Shown: positions 35,487 through 43,767 of the stretch, in pieces
Layout of the letters: each line of letters begins with the position of its first letter
Numbering within the stretch: position 1 is the first letter of the stretch
Assembly: GCA_963842575.1 (NCBI GenBank)
Contig: CAWJGS010000001.1
Location: forward strand, 62,001-126,000
DNA length: 64,000 nt
From: JACDER01 sp963842575
Lineage (GTDB): Bacteria; Actinomycetota; Thermoleophilia; Gaiellales; Gaiellaceae
Direction: 5' to 3'
Made by a program: the position numbers and the translations under genes
The notes under the pieces: generated by a model
The model's database searches: none
What the model saw: only the letters and a program-made list of their open reading frames with translations
What the model was told of the DNA's origin: nothing

Positions 35487-36455
35487 GTGAGCGTCCAGAA
35501 GGTGAACATCGTCCGCGTCGAGCTGGACGCGCATCTCGACGAAGCCGGCTTCCGTCACGCCGCAACCGCACTGGGTCCCCGGCTGGGGGCTCGACGGATC
35601 GGCGCAGGCGTCTATCAAGCCGAGGCGAGCTTCCCCATCTGGCCCTACCACTACCACCATGGAGTGGAGGAGTTGCTCTACGTGATCGCAGGCGCACCGG
35701 TGCTTCGCGAGCCTGCGGGCGAACGGACCCTGGCACCGGGTGATCTCGTCTGCTTCCCATCCGGCCATGTCGGAGCTCACACTCTGAAAGGGCCGGGTCG
35801 GCTCGTGATCTTCTCCACCGGTCATCACGTCGAGCCCCGTATGAGCGTCTATCCCGACTCGGACAAGGTCAGCGGTCCGCACGGCCTCCTCCTGCGAAGT
35901 AGTGCCGTCGGCTACTGGCACGGCGAGGGAGTCGGTGCACCGTCGGAGCCGGTCGAGATCGTGCGCGAGCCCGAGAACCCGCCGCCGCAGCCGGCCGTGA
36001 ACGCGCTAGCCCTCCGTCCGGAGGAGGTCGACCCGCGCGCGCCGGCCGGATTTCGGTGTCGAGCGGCGACGCTCGGCCCTCTGCTCGGCGCCGACAAGCT
36101 CGACGCGACGGTGGTCGACCTGGATCCCGACGAGGGATCCGAGCCCTACCACTACGTCTACGGGCGCGAGGAATGGTTGCTCGTCCTGGCCGGAACGGCC
36201 ACCCTGCGTCACCCACACGGAGAGGATCCGCTCGAGCCAGGGGATACCGTGTGCTTCCCGGAAGGCCCGGCCGGCGCCCGGCGCCTGCTCAATCGCGGCG
36301 AGTCCGGCGTGCGCGCGGTGTTCCTGTCGACCACAGGTCTGCCGGCCAATGTCTGCTACCCAGACGACGGCCACTGGCGGATCCGAAACGTGCTCAGCGG
36401 GGATGACGTCGTAGTCCGCGAGACCGACGTGAGCCCCGGAGCGGCGGCGTCCTAG
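35487..36455 (+). CDS. Bicupin protein
   Basis: 322 residues from a GTG 9 bp after pdxH. It has two cupin domains: the first (about 40-115) has PYHYHHGVEELLYVIAG and LAPGDLVCFPSGHVGAH; the second (about 190-300) has SEPYHYVYGREEWLLVLAG and LEPGDTVCFPEGPAGAR. Two or three metal-ligand His are present in domain one (HYHH, plus GAH), while domain two keeps only part of the set. Substrate unknown. The 3' end overlaps the convergent glycosidase-like gene by 4 bp. Confidence 0.85.
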   Translation: MSVQKVNIVRVELDAHLDEAGFRHAATALGPRLGARRIGAGVYQAEASFPIWPYHYHHGVEELLYVIAGAPVLREPAGERTLAPGDLVCFPSGHVGAHTLKGPGRLVIFSTGHHVEPRMSVYPDSDKVSGPHGLLLRSSAVGYWHGEGVGAPSEPVEIVREPENPPPQPAVNALALRPEEVDPRAPAGFRCRAATLGPLLGADKLDATVVDLDPDEGSEPYHYVYGREEWLLVLAGTATLRHPHGEDPLEPGDTVCFPEGPAGARRLLNRGESGVRAVFLSTTGLPANVCYPDDGHWRIRNVLSGDDVVVRETDVSPGAAAS

Positions 36456-37639
36456 TAGCGGATGCCGGGGCGCAGCGCGCTGGTCGTGTAGTTCCCCTCC
36501 GGGTTCCAGAGCAGGAAGCCCTTGGCGCCCATGTTCCGCGCCGCGTCGACCTGCGCCTTCACGTCCGCGAACGTGTAGGTGCGGCCGAGCGAGAAGTCCT
36601 GGAGCCAGGGGACGAGCACGGCCTTCCGCCCCCGGAGCGAGCGGTGGAAGTCCTTCAGCGTGTTGAAGACGGTCGGGCCGGGCGCTGCGTCCGGATCCGC
36701 GATGTTGTACTCGCCGGGCGTGTAGTGCGACGGGTACGCCATCGGCGAGATCGTGTCCACGTACCGGCCGATCTTGCGGGGGACCTGACCGATCCCCAGG
36801 TTGCCGTGCGCGGCGAGGCCGAAGAGGTCGGCGCCGACCCGGACCCCGGCCCTGTGCAGCCGGGTCGCCGCGTACTTCGCGAAGCGGCCGATCGTGACGC
36901 CCTTCTTCTCGTTCGCCTGGCGCGGGTACTGGATGAGAGAGACGTCGCCGTCGGTGGGGAAGCGGACGTAGTCGTACTGAATCTCGTCGAAGCCCGCCTT
37001 GCCGGCCGCGAGCCCGAGATCGGCCACGTACTTCCAGACCCGGGTGTCGTACATGTTCGTCCAGCCGAGCCCGATCGCGTTGTGCCAGACCGATCCGTCC
37101 GGGTTCTTGATCGCGTAGCCGGGCTGCCGCTCCGAGAGGATGGGATCCTGGAACACGACGATCCGCCCGATGAGATAGACGTGCTTCGCGTGCACCTTGC
37201 TCGCCAGCGCGTACGGGTTGTAGTACGACTGGGCGGCACCGATGCGGCGCGCGAGCGGGACGGACGGGTTGGAGAACGCGACCTGGCCGCTCTCGTCCTT
37301 GACGTCGACCTCGAGCGTGTTCAGGCCCTGGTTGCGCATGCGCAGGTAGCTGTCGATCTTGCCCGGTAGCCCCGCGAGCCCCATGGTCACGTGGACGCCG
37401 CGGATCTCCCTCGGTCTGGGCCGGAAGAGCGGCTTGGCCTTGTGGTGGCTCACGGCGGTTGTCATGCCGCGAGGTTCGGCGGTTCCACCCGCCAGCGTCG
37501 CGACCATGGAGGAGATCGCCGCGGCCACCAAGATCAGGATCCCGAGTGCGACCAACCGTCGCCGTCGAACCATCTTGCGGCGGCGCTCTCGTCGCGCCCT
37601 CAAAGCCCGGCGAGCCTCGAAAGAGAGCTCGTCCCTCAT
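36452..37639 (-). CDS. Putative glycoside hydrolase, DUF4015 family, membrane-anchored
   Basis: 395 residues. A basic N-terminus (RRERRRKMVRRRRL) precedes one TM (VALGILILVAAAISSMVATL), so the catalytic part faces outside. The barrel-like region has IRGVHVTMGLAGLPGKIDSY, NTLEVDVKDESGQV, FDEIQYDYVRFPTDGD, VGADLFGLAAHG and VDTISPMAYPSHYTPGEYN, the pattern of PF13200 (DUF4015). Acidic residues in DEIQYDYVRFP are the likely catalytic site. It may act on wall or extracellular polysaccharide (inference). Confidence 0.85.
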   Translation of the reverse strand: MRDELSFEARRALRARRERRRKMVRRRRLVALGILILVAAAISSMVATLAGGTAEPRGMTTAVSHHKAKPLFRPRPREIRGVHVTMGLAGLPGKIDSYLRMRNQGLNTLEVDVKDESGQVAFSNPSVPLARRIGAAQSYYNPYALASKVHAKHVYLIGRIVVFQDPILSERQPGYAIKNPDGSVWHNAIGLGWTNMYDTRVWKYVADLGLAAGKAGFDEIQYDYVRFPTDGDVSLIQYPRQANEKKGVTIGRFAKYAATRLHRAGVRVGADLFGLAAHGNLGIGQVPRKIGRYVDTISPMAYPSHYTPGEYNIADPDAAPGPTVFNTLKDFHRSLRGRKAVLVPWLQDFSLGRTYTFADVKAQVDAARNMGAKGFLLWNPEGNYTTSALRPGIRY

Positions 37640-37736
37640 AGGGACCGGGAAGTATGCCTGCCAAAGCTAGGTCAAGTCGATCCGCGGATCGTAAAGAGAT
37701 GCAGACAATCCACGGGCGCCTCGTAGAATCGGCATC

Positions 37737-38626
37737 GTGATCCTGGTCACCGGGGGGACAGGCTTCGTCGGATCGCGGATCGTGCACGCGCTGCGCTCCG
37801 AGGACCGCCCGGTGCGCTGCCTCGTACGGCACCCCGAGCGCGCCGGGCAGCTCCGCGCGTGGGGCTGCGAGCTCGTCCAGGGAGACATGACCGATGCGGA
37901 CAGCCTCGCGCGCGCTGTCGAGGGCGTGGATGCGGTCGTCCACCTGGTCGCGATCATCACCGGCAAGCCGGAGGAGTTCGAGCAGGTGATGACGCGCGGC
38001 ACCGAGTCGCTGGTGAGCGCCGCGGAGCGGGCCGGCGTGCGCCGCTTCGTTCTGATGAGCGCGCTGGGAACGAGCGAGGCCACGCGAGAGCTCACGCCCT
38101 ACTTCCGGGCCAAATGGACGATGGAGCAGGCTGTTCAGGAGGCTGCGTTCGAGCACACGATCTTCCGTCCCAGCTTCGTCTTCGGACGGGACGGGCGGCG
38201 TGCTCCCGACCTTTCTGCGCCTCGTCCGGTACTCGCCCGTGACGCCCGTCGTCGGACCGGGGACGCAGCGGATCCAGCCGATCTGGGTGGACGACGTGGC
38301 CGCGTACTTCGCGAAGTCGGTCGACCTCGTGGGCGCCGCGGGCCGCACGTTCGAGATCGGAGGCCCCGACGTCGTCACGTGGGACGAGCTCTACTCGCGC
38401 ATCGCGACGCTGCTCGGCAAGCGGCGCGTCAAGCTGCACGTGCCCGTTCGGCCTCATGCGCGTCCAGGCAAAGGTGATCGACGCGATTCCGGGGCCGAGC
38501 CCGATCACGCCTGACCAGGTGAAGATGATCGAGGCCGGTGACAACGTGGCCACGAACGACGACGCTCGGGCGACGTTCGACGTCGCGCTCGTCCCGCTCG
38601 ACGAGCAGCTGCGGCGAGCCGCGTGA
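37737..38626 (+). CDS. NAD(P)-binding SDR/epimerase-like protein, two frameshifts
   Basis: Starts GTG at 37737 with the dinucleotide motif ILVTGGTGFVGSRIVHAL. The frame breaks near 38197 (extra G in GACGGGCGGC) and near 38446 (extra C in GTGCCCGTTC). Restored, it runs VFGRDGGVLPTFLRLVRYSP, IQPIWVDDVAAYFAKSV, TFEIGGPDVVTWDELYSRI and HVPFGLMRVQAKVIDAIPG to the TGA at 38624-38626, about 295 residues. This is the atypical SDR group that includes the complex I NDUFA9-like proteins. Probably functional in the organism, as both breaks are +1 like the others here. Confidence 0.8.
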
Positions 38627-39279
38627 AGATCGTGGCCATGGGCGGCCGGCCGGAGCCGCCGTTGTGGGACTACGTCCTGGGCCTCGCCCGCAGGCAACCG
38701 CCGCGGATCTGCGACGTGCCGACCGCGAGCGCGGAAGGAGCCGACTGGATCGTCTGGTTCTACGAGCAGTTCCGCGGGCGCGGCGAGCTCTCGCACCTGA
38801 AGTTCTTCCCCTGGCCGCCCGAAGACCTGCGGCGGTTCGTCCTCGACCAGGACGTGCTCATCGTTCCCGGCGGCAACACGGCGAACATGCTGGCGATCTG
38901 GAGGCTGCACGGATTCGACACGATCGTCCGCGAGGCGTGGGAGGAAGGCGTCGTGCTGACCGGCTGGAGCGCCGGCATGATCTGCTGGTTCGAGGCCGCC
39001 GTGACCGACTCGTTCGGCCCGCAGCTGGAGGGAATGCGCGACGGCCTCGGCTTCCTCTCCGGGAGCGCCTGCCCGCACTACGACGGCGAGGAGCTGAGGC
39101 GTCCGGCCTACCGGCGACTGGTGGACGAGGGCTTCCCGCCGGGGATCGCGGCGGACGACGGAGTGGCCGTCCGGTACGAGGGTACGGAGCTGGCCGAGGT
39201 CGTCACCGTGCGTGAGGACGCCACCGCTTATCTCGTCGAGCCCGGGTCCGAGACGCCTCTTCCCGCGCGACCACTGTGA
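38623..39279 (+). CDS. Peptidase S51 (peptidase E-like)
   Basis: 218 residues from a GTG overlapping the SDR stop. The S51 hallmarks are DVLIVPGGNTANMLAIWRLH and the nucleophile elbow LTGWSAGMICWFE with the catalytic serine, followed by SGSACPHYDGEE. Peptidase E cleaves Asp-X dipeptides; cyanophycinases share the fold. It is coupled to the next gene by GTGA. Confidence 0.88.
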   Translation: MKIVAMGGRPEPPLWDYVLGLARRQPPRICDVPTASAEGADWIVWFYEQFRGRGELSHLKFFPWPPEDLRRFVLDQDVLIVPGGNTANMLAIWRLHGFDTIVREAWEEGVVLTGWSAGMICWFEAAVTDSFGPQLEGMRDGLGFLSGSACPHYDGEELRRPAYRRLVDEGFPPGIAADDGVAVRYEGTELAEVVTVREDATAYLVEPGSETPLPARPL

Positions 39280-40100
39280 CCGAGCTCGAAGGGCGAATAG
39301 CCGAATGGGCCGCCGGCGAGGAGAACGTCCGCGCGGCCGCGCTCGTCGGCTCGCGGGCGCGAGTCGACGTGCCCGCGGACGAGTGGTCGGACTTCGACAT
39401 CGTCCTCTTCGCTCGCGATCCGGCCGCGCTGCTCGTGCGCGACGACTGGGTGGCGGCGTTCGGCCGCCCGCGACTCACGTTCCTGGAACCGACGGCGGTC
39501 GGGGAGCAGCTCGAGCGGCGCGTCCTGTACGAGGACGGAACAGACGTGGACTTCGCCATCGTTCCCGTCGAGCTGCTCGACCATCCCGCGGTGGCGCACG
39601 TGGCGTCGCGGGGAATCCGGGTCCTGGTCGACAAGGACGGCGAGCTCGGTAGCCGCCTCGCCGAGCTTCCCGAGCCTGCCCCGCCGTCGCCGCCGAACGA
39701 GGCGGCGCTCCGCGAGTTGGCCGCCGACTTCTTCTACCACGCGGTCTGGGCGGCGAGGAAGCTGCGGCGCGGCGAGGTCTTCACCGCCAAGCGCTGCGTC
39801 GACTCGTACATGGAGAACGTGCTCATCCGGATCCTCGAGTGGCGGACGCACGCGGAGAATCCGGACGTGGACACGTGGCACGCCGGCCGCTTCATCGAGC
39901 GGTGGGCCGATCCGGCCGCGCTCGAGGAGTTCAGAGGCACCTTTGCGGCCTACGACGAGGCGGACGTCCGGCGCGCGCTCTTCGCCAGCATGGACTTCTT
40001 CCGCCGGCAGGCCCAGGAGACGGCCGGCCTTCTCGGGTTGGAGTACCCGGCGACGGAGGACGAGTTCGCCACGAGCGTCGTCCGCGAGCTCCTTCCTTAA
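39276..40100 (+). CDS. Nucleotidyltransferase, aminoglycoside 6-adenylyltransferase-like
   Basis: 274 residues. The nucleotidyltransferase site is ALVGSRARVDVPADEWSDFDIVLF, with a third acidic residue in GTDVDFAIVP. The C-terminal helical domain (AADFFYHAVWAARKLRRGE, ENVLIRILEWR) is like AadE/ANT(6) proteins. Many such genes in environmental genomes are distant homologues, so resistance should not be assumed. It is the last gene before the 504-bp repeat region. Confidence 0.8.
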   Translation: MTELEGRIAEWAAGEENVRAAALVGSRARVDVPADEWSDFDIVLFARDPAALLVRDDWVAAFGRPRLTFLEPTAVGEQLERRVLYEDGTDVDFAIVPVELLDHPAVAHVASRGIRVLVDKDGELGSRLAELPEPAPPSPPNEAALRELAADFFYHAVWAARKLRRGEVFTAKRCVDSYMENVLIRILEWRTHAENPDVDTWHAGRFIERWADPAALEEFRGTFAAYDEADVRRALFASMDFFRRQAQETAGLLGLEYPATEDEFATSVVRELLP

Positions 40101-40108
40101 AGAGACAA

Positions 40109-40213
40109 GGGCCACCCGAAGGTGGCCCCTGATCCGGTTACCAGCGCGTATTTGGTAAGGACGCTTCCGGCCGGTGTCCTCAGGCCACCGGCAGCGCTGC
40201 AAGCGAGTCCCCT
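40109..40213. repeat. 105-bp structured direct repeat, copy 1
   Basis: Identical to 40357-40461 at an offset of 248 bases. It opens with GGGCCACC-CGAA-GGTGGCCC, an eight-pair hairpin. Next is TTACCA/TGGTAA, then GGACGCTT, which can pair with AAGCG-AG-TCC at the end, enclosing GCCGGTG/CACCGGC. Nested, complete helices suggest an RNA. It starts nine bases after the stop of the nucleotidyltransferase gene, so the first hairpin might also terminate that transcript. Confidence 0.7.
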
Positions 40214-40221
40214 CCGCTCAA

Positions 40222-40248
40222 AACGGGGGAACCCATGGTTCCCCCGTT
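40222..40248. repeat. 12-bp hairpin in the spacer between the repeats
   Basis: AACGGGGGAACC (40222-40233) and GGTTCCCCCGTT (40237-40248) form a perfect 12-pair stem with a CAT loop. It is a single copy within the 143-bp spacer. It could be a bidirectional terminator between the convergent genes or an independent palindromic element; no T-run follows. Confidence 0.6.
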
Positions 40249-40356
40249 GGCCCCCTCCTTCGCACCTCTCACGTCAGGCAAGTCATCAGGCTGCGCTCGG
40301 GCAAAAGCCCGGCTCCGCCGTCCAGCCACCCTCAACTCCTGACACCAAAAGAACAG

Positions 40357-40461
40357 GGGCCACCCGAAGGTGGCCCCTGATCCGGTTACCAGCGCGTATT
40401 TGGTAAGGACGCTTCCGGCCGGTGTCCTCAGGCCACCGGCAGCGCTGCAAGCGAGTCCCCT
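40357..40461. repeat. 105-bp structured direct repeat, copy 2
   Basis: Exact second copy; identity extends five more bases with one mismatch (40462). The perfect conservation of non-coding sequence implies a recent duplication, gene conversion or selection on each copy. It is not followed by a plus-strand gene. Confidence 0.7.
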
Positions 40462-40503
40462 ACGCTGGCTAGACGATTCCCCATAGGTCCCGGGGACACG
40501 TCC

Positions 40504-40545
40504 TTACCCGCTGGTACCTCCACTGCCCGTACTGGAATCTGTCAA
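40504..40545 (-). CDS. Possible 13-residue peptide frame behind a very strong Shine-Dalgarno
   Basis: AAAGGAGGTGGTCC (40562-40549 on the minus strand) is almost fully complementary to the 16S rRNA tail, counting G-U. Nine bases later a TTG opens a 13-codon frame, TDSSTGSGGTSG after the start, closed by TAA. Such strong sites are rare by chance. It could be a leader peptide, or the remnant of a larger gene lost to an indel. It lies 59 bases downstream of the O-methyltransferase stop. Coding status is unproven. Confidence 0.25.
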   Translation of the reverse strand: MTDSSTGSGGTSG

Positions 40546-40604
40546 GCCGGACCACCTCCTTTCCGCGGTAACGCAAATGTAGCGGTTCCGGAAGTCGGCG
40601 GCGG

Positions 40605-41189
40605 TCATCGCAGCACCACGGATATCTCGAGGCCGCGGTCGAGGGGGACGGTGACCGACTCGAGCGTCGGGTCCGCCTGCCGCGCGCGCGAGTACGCACC
40701 GAGCGCGTCCACGTGCGAGAGGACGTTGTCCGCGATCACGACCGCCCCGGGCTCGAGCTTCGCGCGCGCGAGCTCGAACAGCGGCTCGTACTGCTCTTTC
40801 TCGGCGTCGAGGAAGACGACGTCGAACACGTCGTCGATCTCGGGCAGCGTCTGGAACGCGTCGCCCTCGATCAGGTCGGCCGTGTCGTCCAGCCCGGCCT
40901 CGGCGAGGTTCGGCCGCCACGCCTCGCACTTGGCCGGGTCGTGCTCGAGCGAGAGCACCCGGCCGGCGAGATGCCGGACGCCCGCCGCGAGCCAGATCGT
41001 CGAGTAGCCGCGGGAGCCGCCGATCTCGAGCACCTCGCAGTCGGTCTGCGCGCGCGACGAACGAGAAGAGGAACTGGCCCGTGCTGCGCGCAACCTGGCG
41101 CGAGCGCTGTGCCGACGGCAGGCCGGCCTCCCGCTCGACCCGGTCCTCCTCCTCCAGCCGGGCGAGGACCGCCCTCATGCGCTCGTCGA

Positions 41190-41193
<4 letters not shown>
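40605..41193 (-). CDS. Class I SAM O-methyltransferase, frameshifted
   Basis: TTG start at 41193 overlapping the stop of the tag gene (TTGA). The N-terminal part is IDERMRAVLARLEEEDRVER and STGQFLFSFVAR. An extra base in the GCGCGCGC run near 41050 breaks the frame, which resumes as AQTDCEVLEIGGSRGYSTIW. Later motifs FDVVFLDAEKEQYEPLFEL and VVIADNVLSHVDAL are those of the small cation-dependent O-methyltransferases. Restored length is about 195 residues. Last gene of the sufS-sufU-Rieske-tag string. Confidence 0.8.
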
Positions 41194-41740
<547 letters not shown>

Positions 41741-41744
<4 letters not shown>

Positions 41745-42055
41745 ACTTCGACCTTGACGATTCCGTCCTCGACGCGGACGGGGAAGGTCTCGACCGGCTC
41801 GAACGCCGGGAGCGACAGCGGCTCGCCGGTGCGCAGGTCGAAGTTGGAGCCGTGACGCGGACACGTCACGACGCGCTCCTCGGGATCCCAGTCCCCCTCG
41901 CAGAGCGGGCCGTCGTCGTGCGAGCAGCGGTCCTCGATCGCGTAGTACTCGCCGTCGACGTTGTAGACGCCGAGCGCCAGCTGGCCGGCGCGGACGATCT
42001 TCACCGAGCCCGCCGGCAACTCGTCGACCGGGCAGACGTCGAGGGCGCCAGCTAC
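41741..42055 (-). CDS. Rieske [2Fe-2S] ferredoxin-like protein
   Basis: About 100 residues with both Rieske boxes, RCSHDDGPL (C-x-H) and CPRHGSNFDLRTGEPL (C-x2-H), each ligand present. Small stand-alone Rieske proteins often end SUF operons in actinobacteria and serve as electron carriers. No standard start opens the whole domain: the frame can begin at TTG 42019, dropping the first strand, or at a GTA at 42055 touching the sufU stop. A lost or altered start base is likely. It overlaps tag by GTGA. Confidence 0.8.
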
Positions 42056-42484
42056 TTGAGTTCGAGCTCGTCCAGGCCGGCCCACTCCTCGGGGAGCGGC
42101 GTCCCCTTGGCGCGGTGCAGCGCGACCTTGAGCACGCCCAGACCCAGCAGCGCGCACTTGAGCCGGACCGGCGTCAGCGGGATGCCGATCTCCTCGAGCA
42201 GCTCGTCCTTCGGGAGCTCGGCGACCTCGGTCGCGGTCTTGCCCTTGACCATCTCCATCAGCATCGAGGTCGAGGCCTGGCTGATCGCGCAGCCGCGGCC
42301 CTCGAACATGACGTCGCGGATCGTCTCGCCGTCGTCGCCGAAAGCGACCGAGATCGTGACCTCGTCGCCGCACAGCGGGTTGACGCCCTCCGCCTTCGTG
42401 TCCGCGTCCTCGAGCACGCCGTGACCGGCGCGGGTTCTTGTAGTGATCGAGGATCACTTCGCGATACATCTGGTCGAAGCTCAC
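42052..42484 (-). CDS. sufU: Iron-sulfur scaffold/sulfur-transfer protein SufU, frameshifted
   Basis: Starts MSFDQMYREVILDHYKNPR at 42484. An extra C near 42437 breaks the frame; restored it is 143 residues, the normal size. The three cysteines and the Asp of the zinc/scaffold site are in NPLCGDEVTI, GRGCAISQASTSML and RLKCALLGL. SufU takes persulfide sulfur from SufS. It lies 23 bp downstream of sufS. Confidence 0.9.
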
Positions 42485-42507
42485 GATTTAAGGCTAGCGG
42501 TCGGGCC

Positions 42508-43755
42508 TCAGCCGAGGATCTTGTGGACCTTGTACAGCCCGTCCACGAGCCGGTCGATCTCCTCGGGGATCGTGTACAGGTAGAAGCTCGCGCGGTTCGT
42601 CGCGGCTACGCCAAGCTTGCGCATGAGCGGCTGGCAGCAGTGGTGGCCGGCGCGGATCGCGATCGCGTCCATGTCGAGGATCTGCGCCACGTCGTGCGGG
42701 TGGAACTCGCCGACGTTGAAGCTGACGATCCCGGCGCGGTGGTCGGCCGGCGGGCCGTACAGGACGATCCCCGGCACCTCGGCCAGCCGCTCGAGCGCAT
42801 ACGCGGCCAGCTCGTGCTCGTAGGCGGCGATCGCGTCCAGTCCGATGGCCTCGAGGTAGTCGATCGCAGCGCCGAGCCCGACCGCCTCGGCGGACGGGGC
42901 CGATCCCGCCTCGAACTTGTGCGGCAGCTCGCCCCAGGTCGTCTGCTCGTACTGGACCTTCCGGATCATGTGTCCGCCCATGAGGAAGGGCTCCATCCGC
43001 TCGAGCAGCTCGGCCTTGCCCCACAGGAAGCCGATCCCGCTCGGGCCGCACATCTTGTGGCCGGAGACGGCGACGAAGTCGGCGCCGAGCTCCTGGACGT
43101 CCACCCGCCGGTGCGGCGCGGCCTGCGCTGCGTCGCACACGTAGATCGCGCCCTGCTCGTGCGCCCACGCGGCGAGCGTTGCGACGTCGCTGATCGTCCC
43201 CAACGAGTTGGAGACGAGGTTCGACGCGACGATCTTCACGTTCCCGCCCGCGGACACCTCGTCCAGCGCGTCCAGCCGGACCTCCCCGTTGTCGTCCAGC
43301 GGAAGCATCCGGAACTCGGCGCCCATCCTGTTCGCCATGTACTGCCAGGGCACGTAGTTGGAGTGGTGCTCGAGCTCGGTGACGATGACGAGGTCTCCGG
43401 GGCCGAGGTTGTTCAGCCCCCAGGAGTACGCGACGAGGTTCAGCGCTTCGGTGGCGTTGCGCAGAAAGATGATCTCCCGGGTGGAGGGCGCGTTGACGAA
43501 CGCACGGGCCTTCTCCCGGGCGCCCTCGTAGGCCGCGGTCGCGCGCTCGCTGAGGGCGTAGACGCCGCGGTGGACGTTCGTGTACGAGGTCTCGTAGAAC
43601 TCGTCCATCGCCTGCAGCACCTGGCGCGGCTTCTGCGCGGCGACGGCGGAGTCGAGGTACGCGAGCGGCTTGCCGTGGAAGTGCTGCTCGAAGATGGGGA
43701 AGTCAGCCCGCAGCTTGTGAGCGTCGATGGCCAGCTTCGTGGGCGTAACCGCCAC
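42508..43755 (-). CDS. sufS: Cysteine desulfurase SufS
   Basis: 415 residues. The PLP lysine is in DFVAVSGHKMCGPSGIGFLWG-type context (SGHKMCGPSG), the cofactor stretch is YVCDAAQAAPHRRVDVQ, and the catalytic cysteine lies in IRAGHHCCQPLM. It supplies sulfur for cluster assembly via SufU. Normally contiguous with sufBCD, it is here separated from sufD by about 5 kb of unrelated genes. Confidence 0.95.
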   Translation of the reverse strand: MAVTPTKLAIDAHKLRADFPIFEQHFHGKPLAYLDSAVAAQKPRQVLQAMDEFYETSYTNVHRGVYALSERATAAYEGAREKARAFVNAPSTREIIFLRNATEALNLVAYSWGLNNLGPGDLVIVTELEHHSNYVPWQYMANRMGAEFRMLPLDDNGEVRLDALDEVSAGGNVKIVASNLVSNSLGTISDVATLAAWAHEQGAIYVCDAAQAAPHRRVDVQELGADFVAVSGHKMCGPSGIGFLWGKAELLERMEPFLMGGHMIRKVQYEQTTWGELPHKFEAGSAPSAEAVGLGAAIDYLEAIGLDAIAAYEHELAAYALERLAEVPGIVLYGPPADHRAGIVSFNVGEFHPHDVAQILDMDAIAIRAGHHCCQPLMRKLGVAATNRASFYLYTIPEEIDRLVDGLYKVHKILG

Positions 43756-43767
43756 GTACCTATCGTA

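Larger units (their letters stand above)
40101..40604. other. 504-bp gene-free region with structured repeats
   Basis: It lies between convergent genes. It contains two identical 105-bp repeats (40109-40213, 40357-40461), a 12-bp-stem hairpin (40222-40248) and a small CGGGC-AAAA-GCCCG hairpin (40298-40311) between them. On the minus strand there is a long Shine-Dalgarno with a 13-codon frame (40504-40545). A degenerate inverted resemblance to the repeat lies around 40498-40521. No protein-coding gene of normal size is convincing. Confidence 0.75.

Noticed and set aside
39276..40100. Antibiotic-resistance gene (streptomycin adenylyltransferase)
   Set aside because: The nucleotidyltransferase motif is present, but similarity to ANT(6) is of family level only. 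There is no mobile context, so resistance is not claimed.
40109..40461. CRISPR-like array
   Set aside because: Only two units, each 105 bp with internal hairpins, one 143-bp spacer and no cas genes. It does not fit CRISPR repeat size or periodicity.
40549..40562. Resemblance to the 3' end of 16S rRNA (GGACCACCTCCTTT)
   Set aside because: No 16S sequence lies upstream. It is the complement of a strong Shine-Dalgarno on the minus strand.
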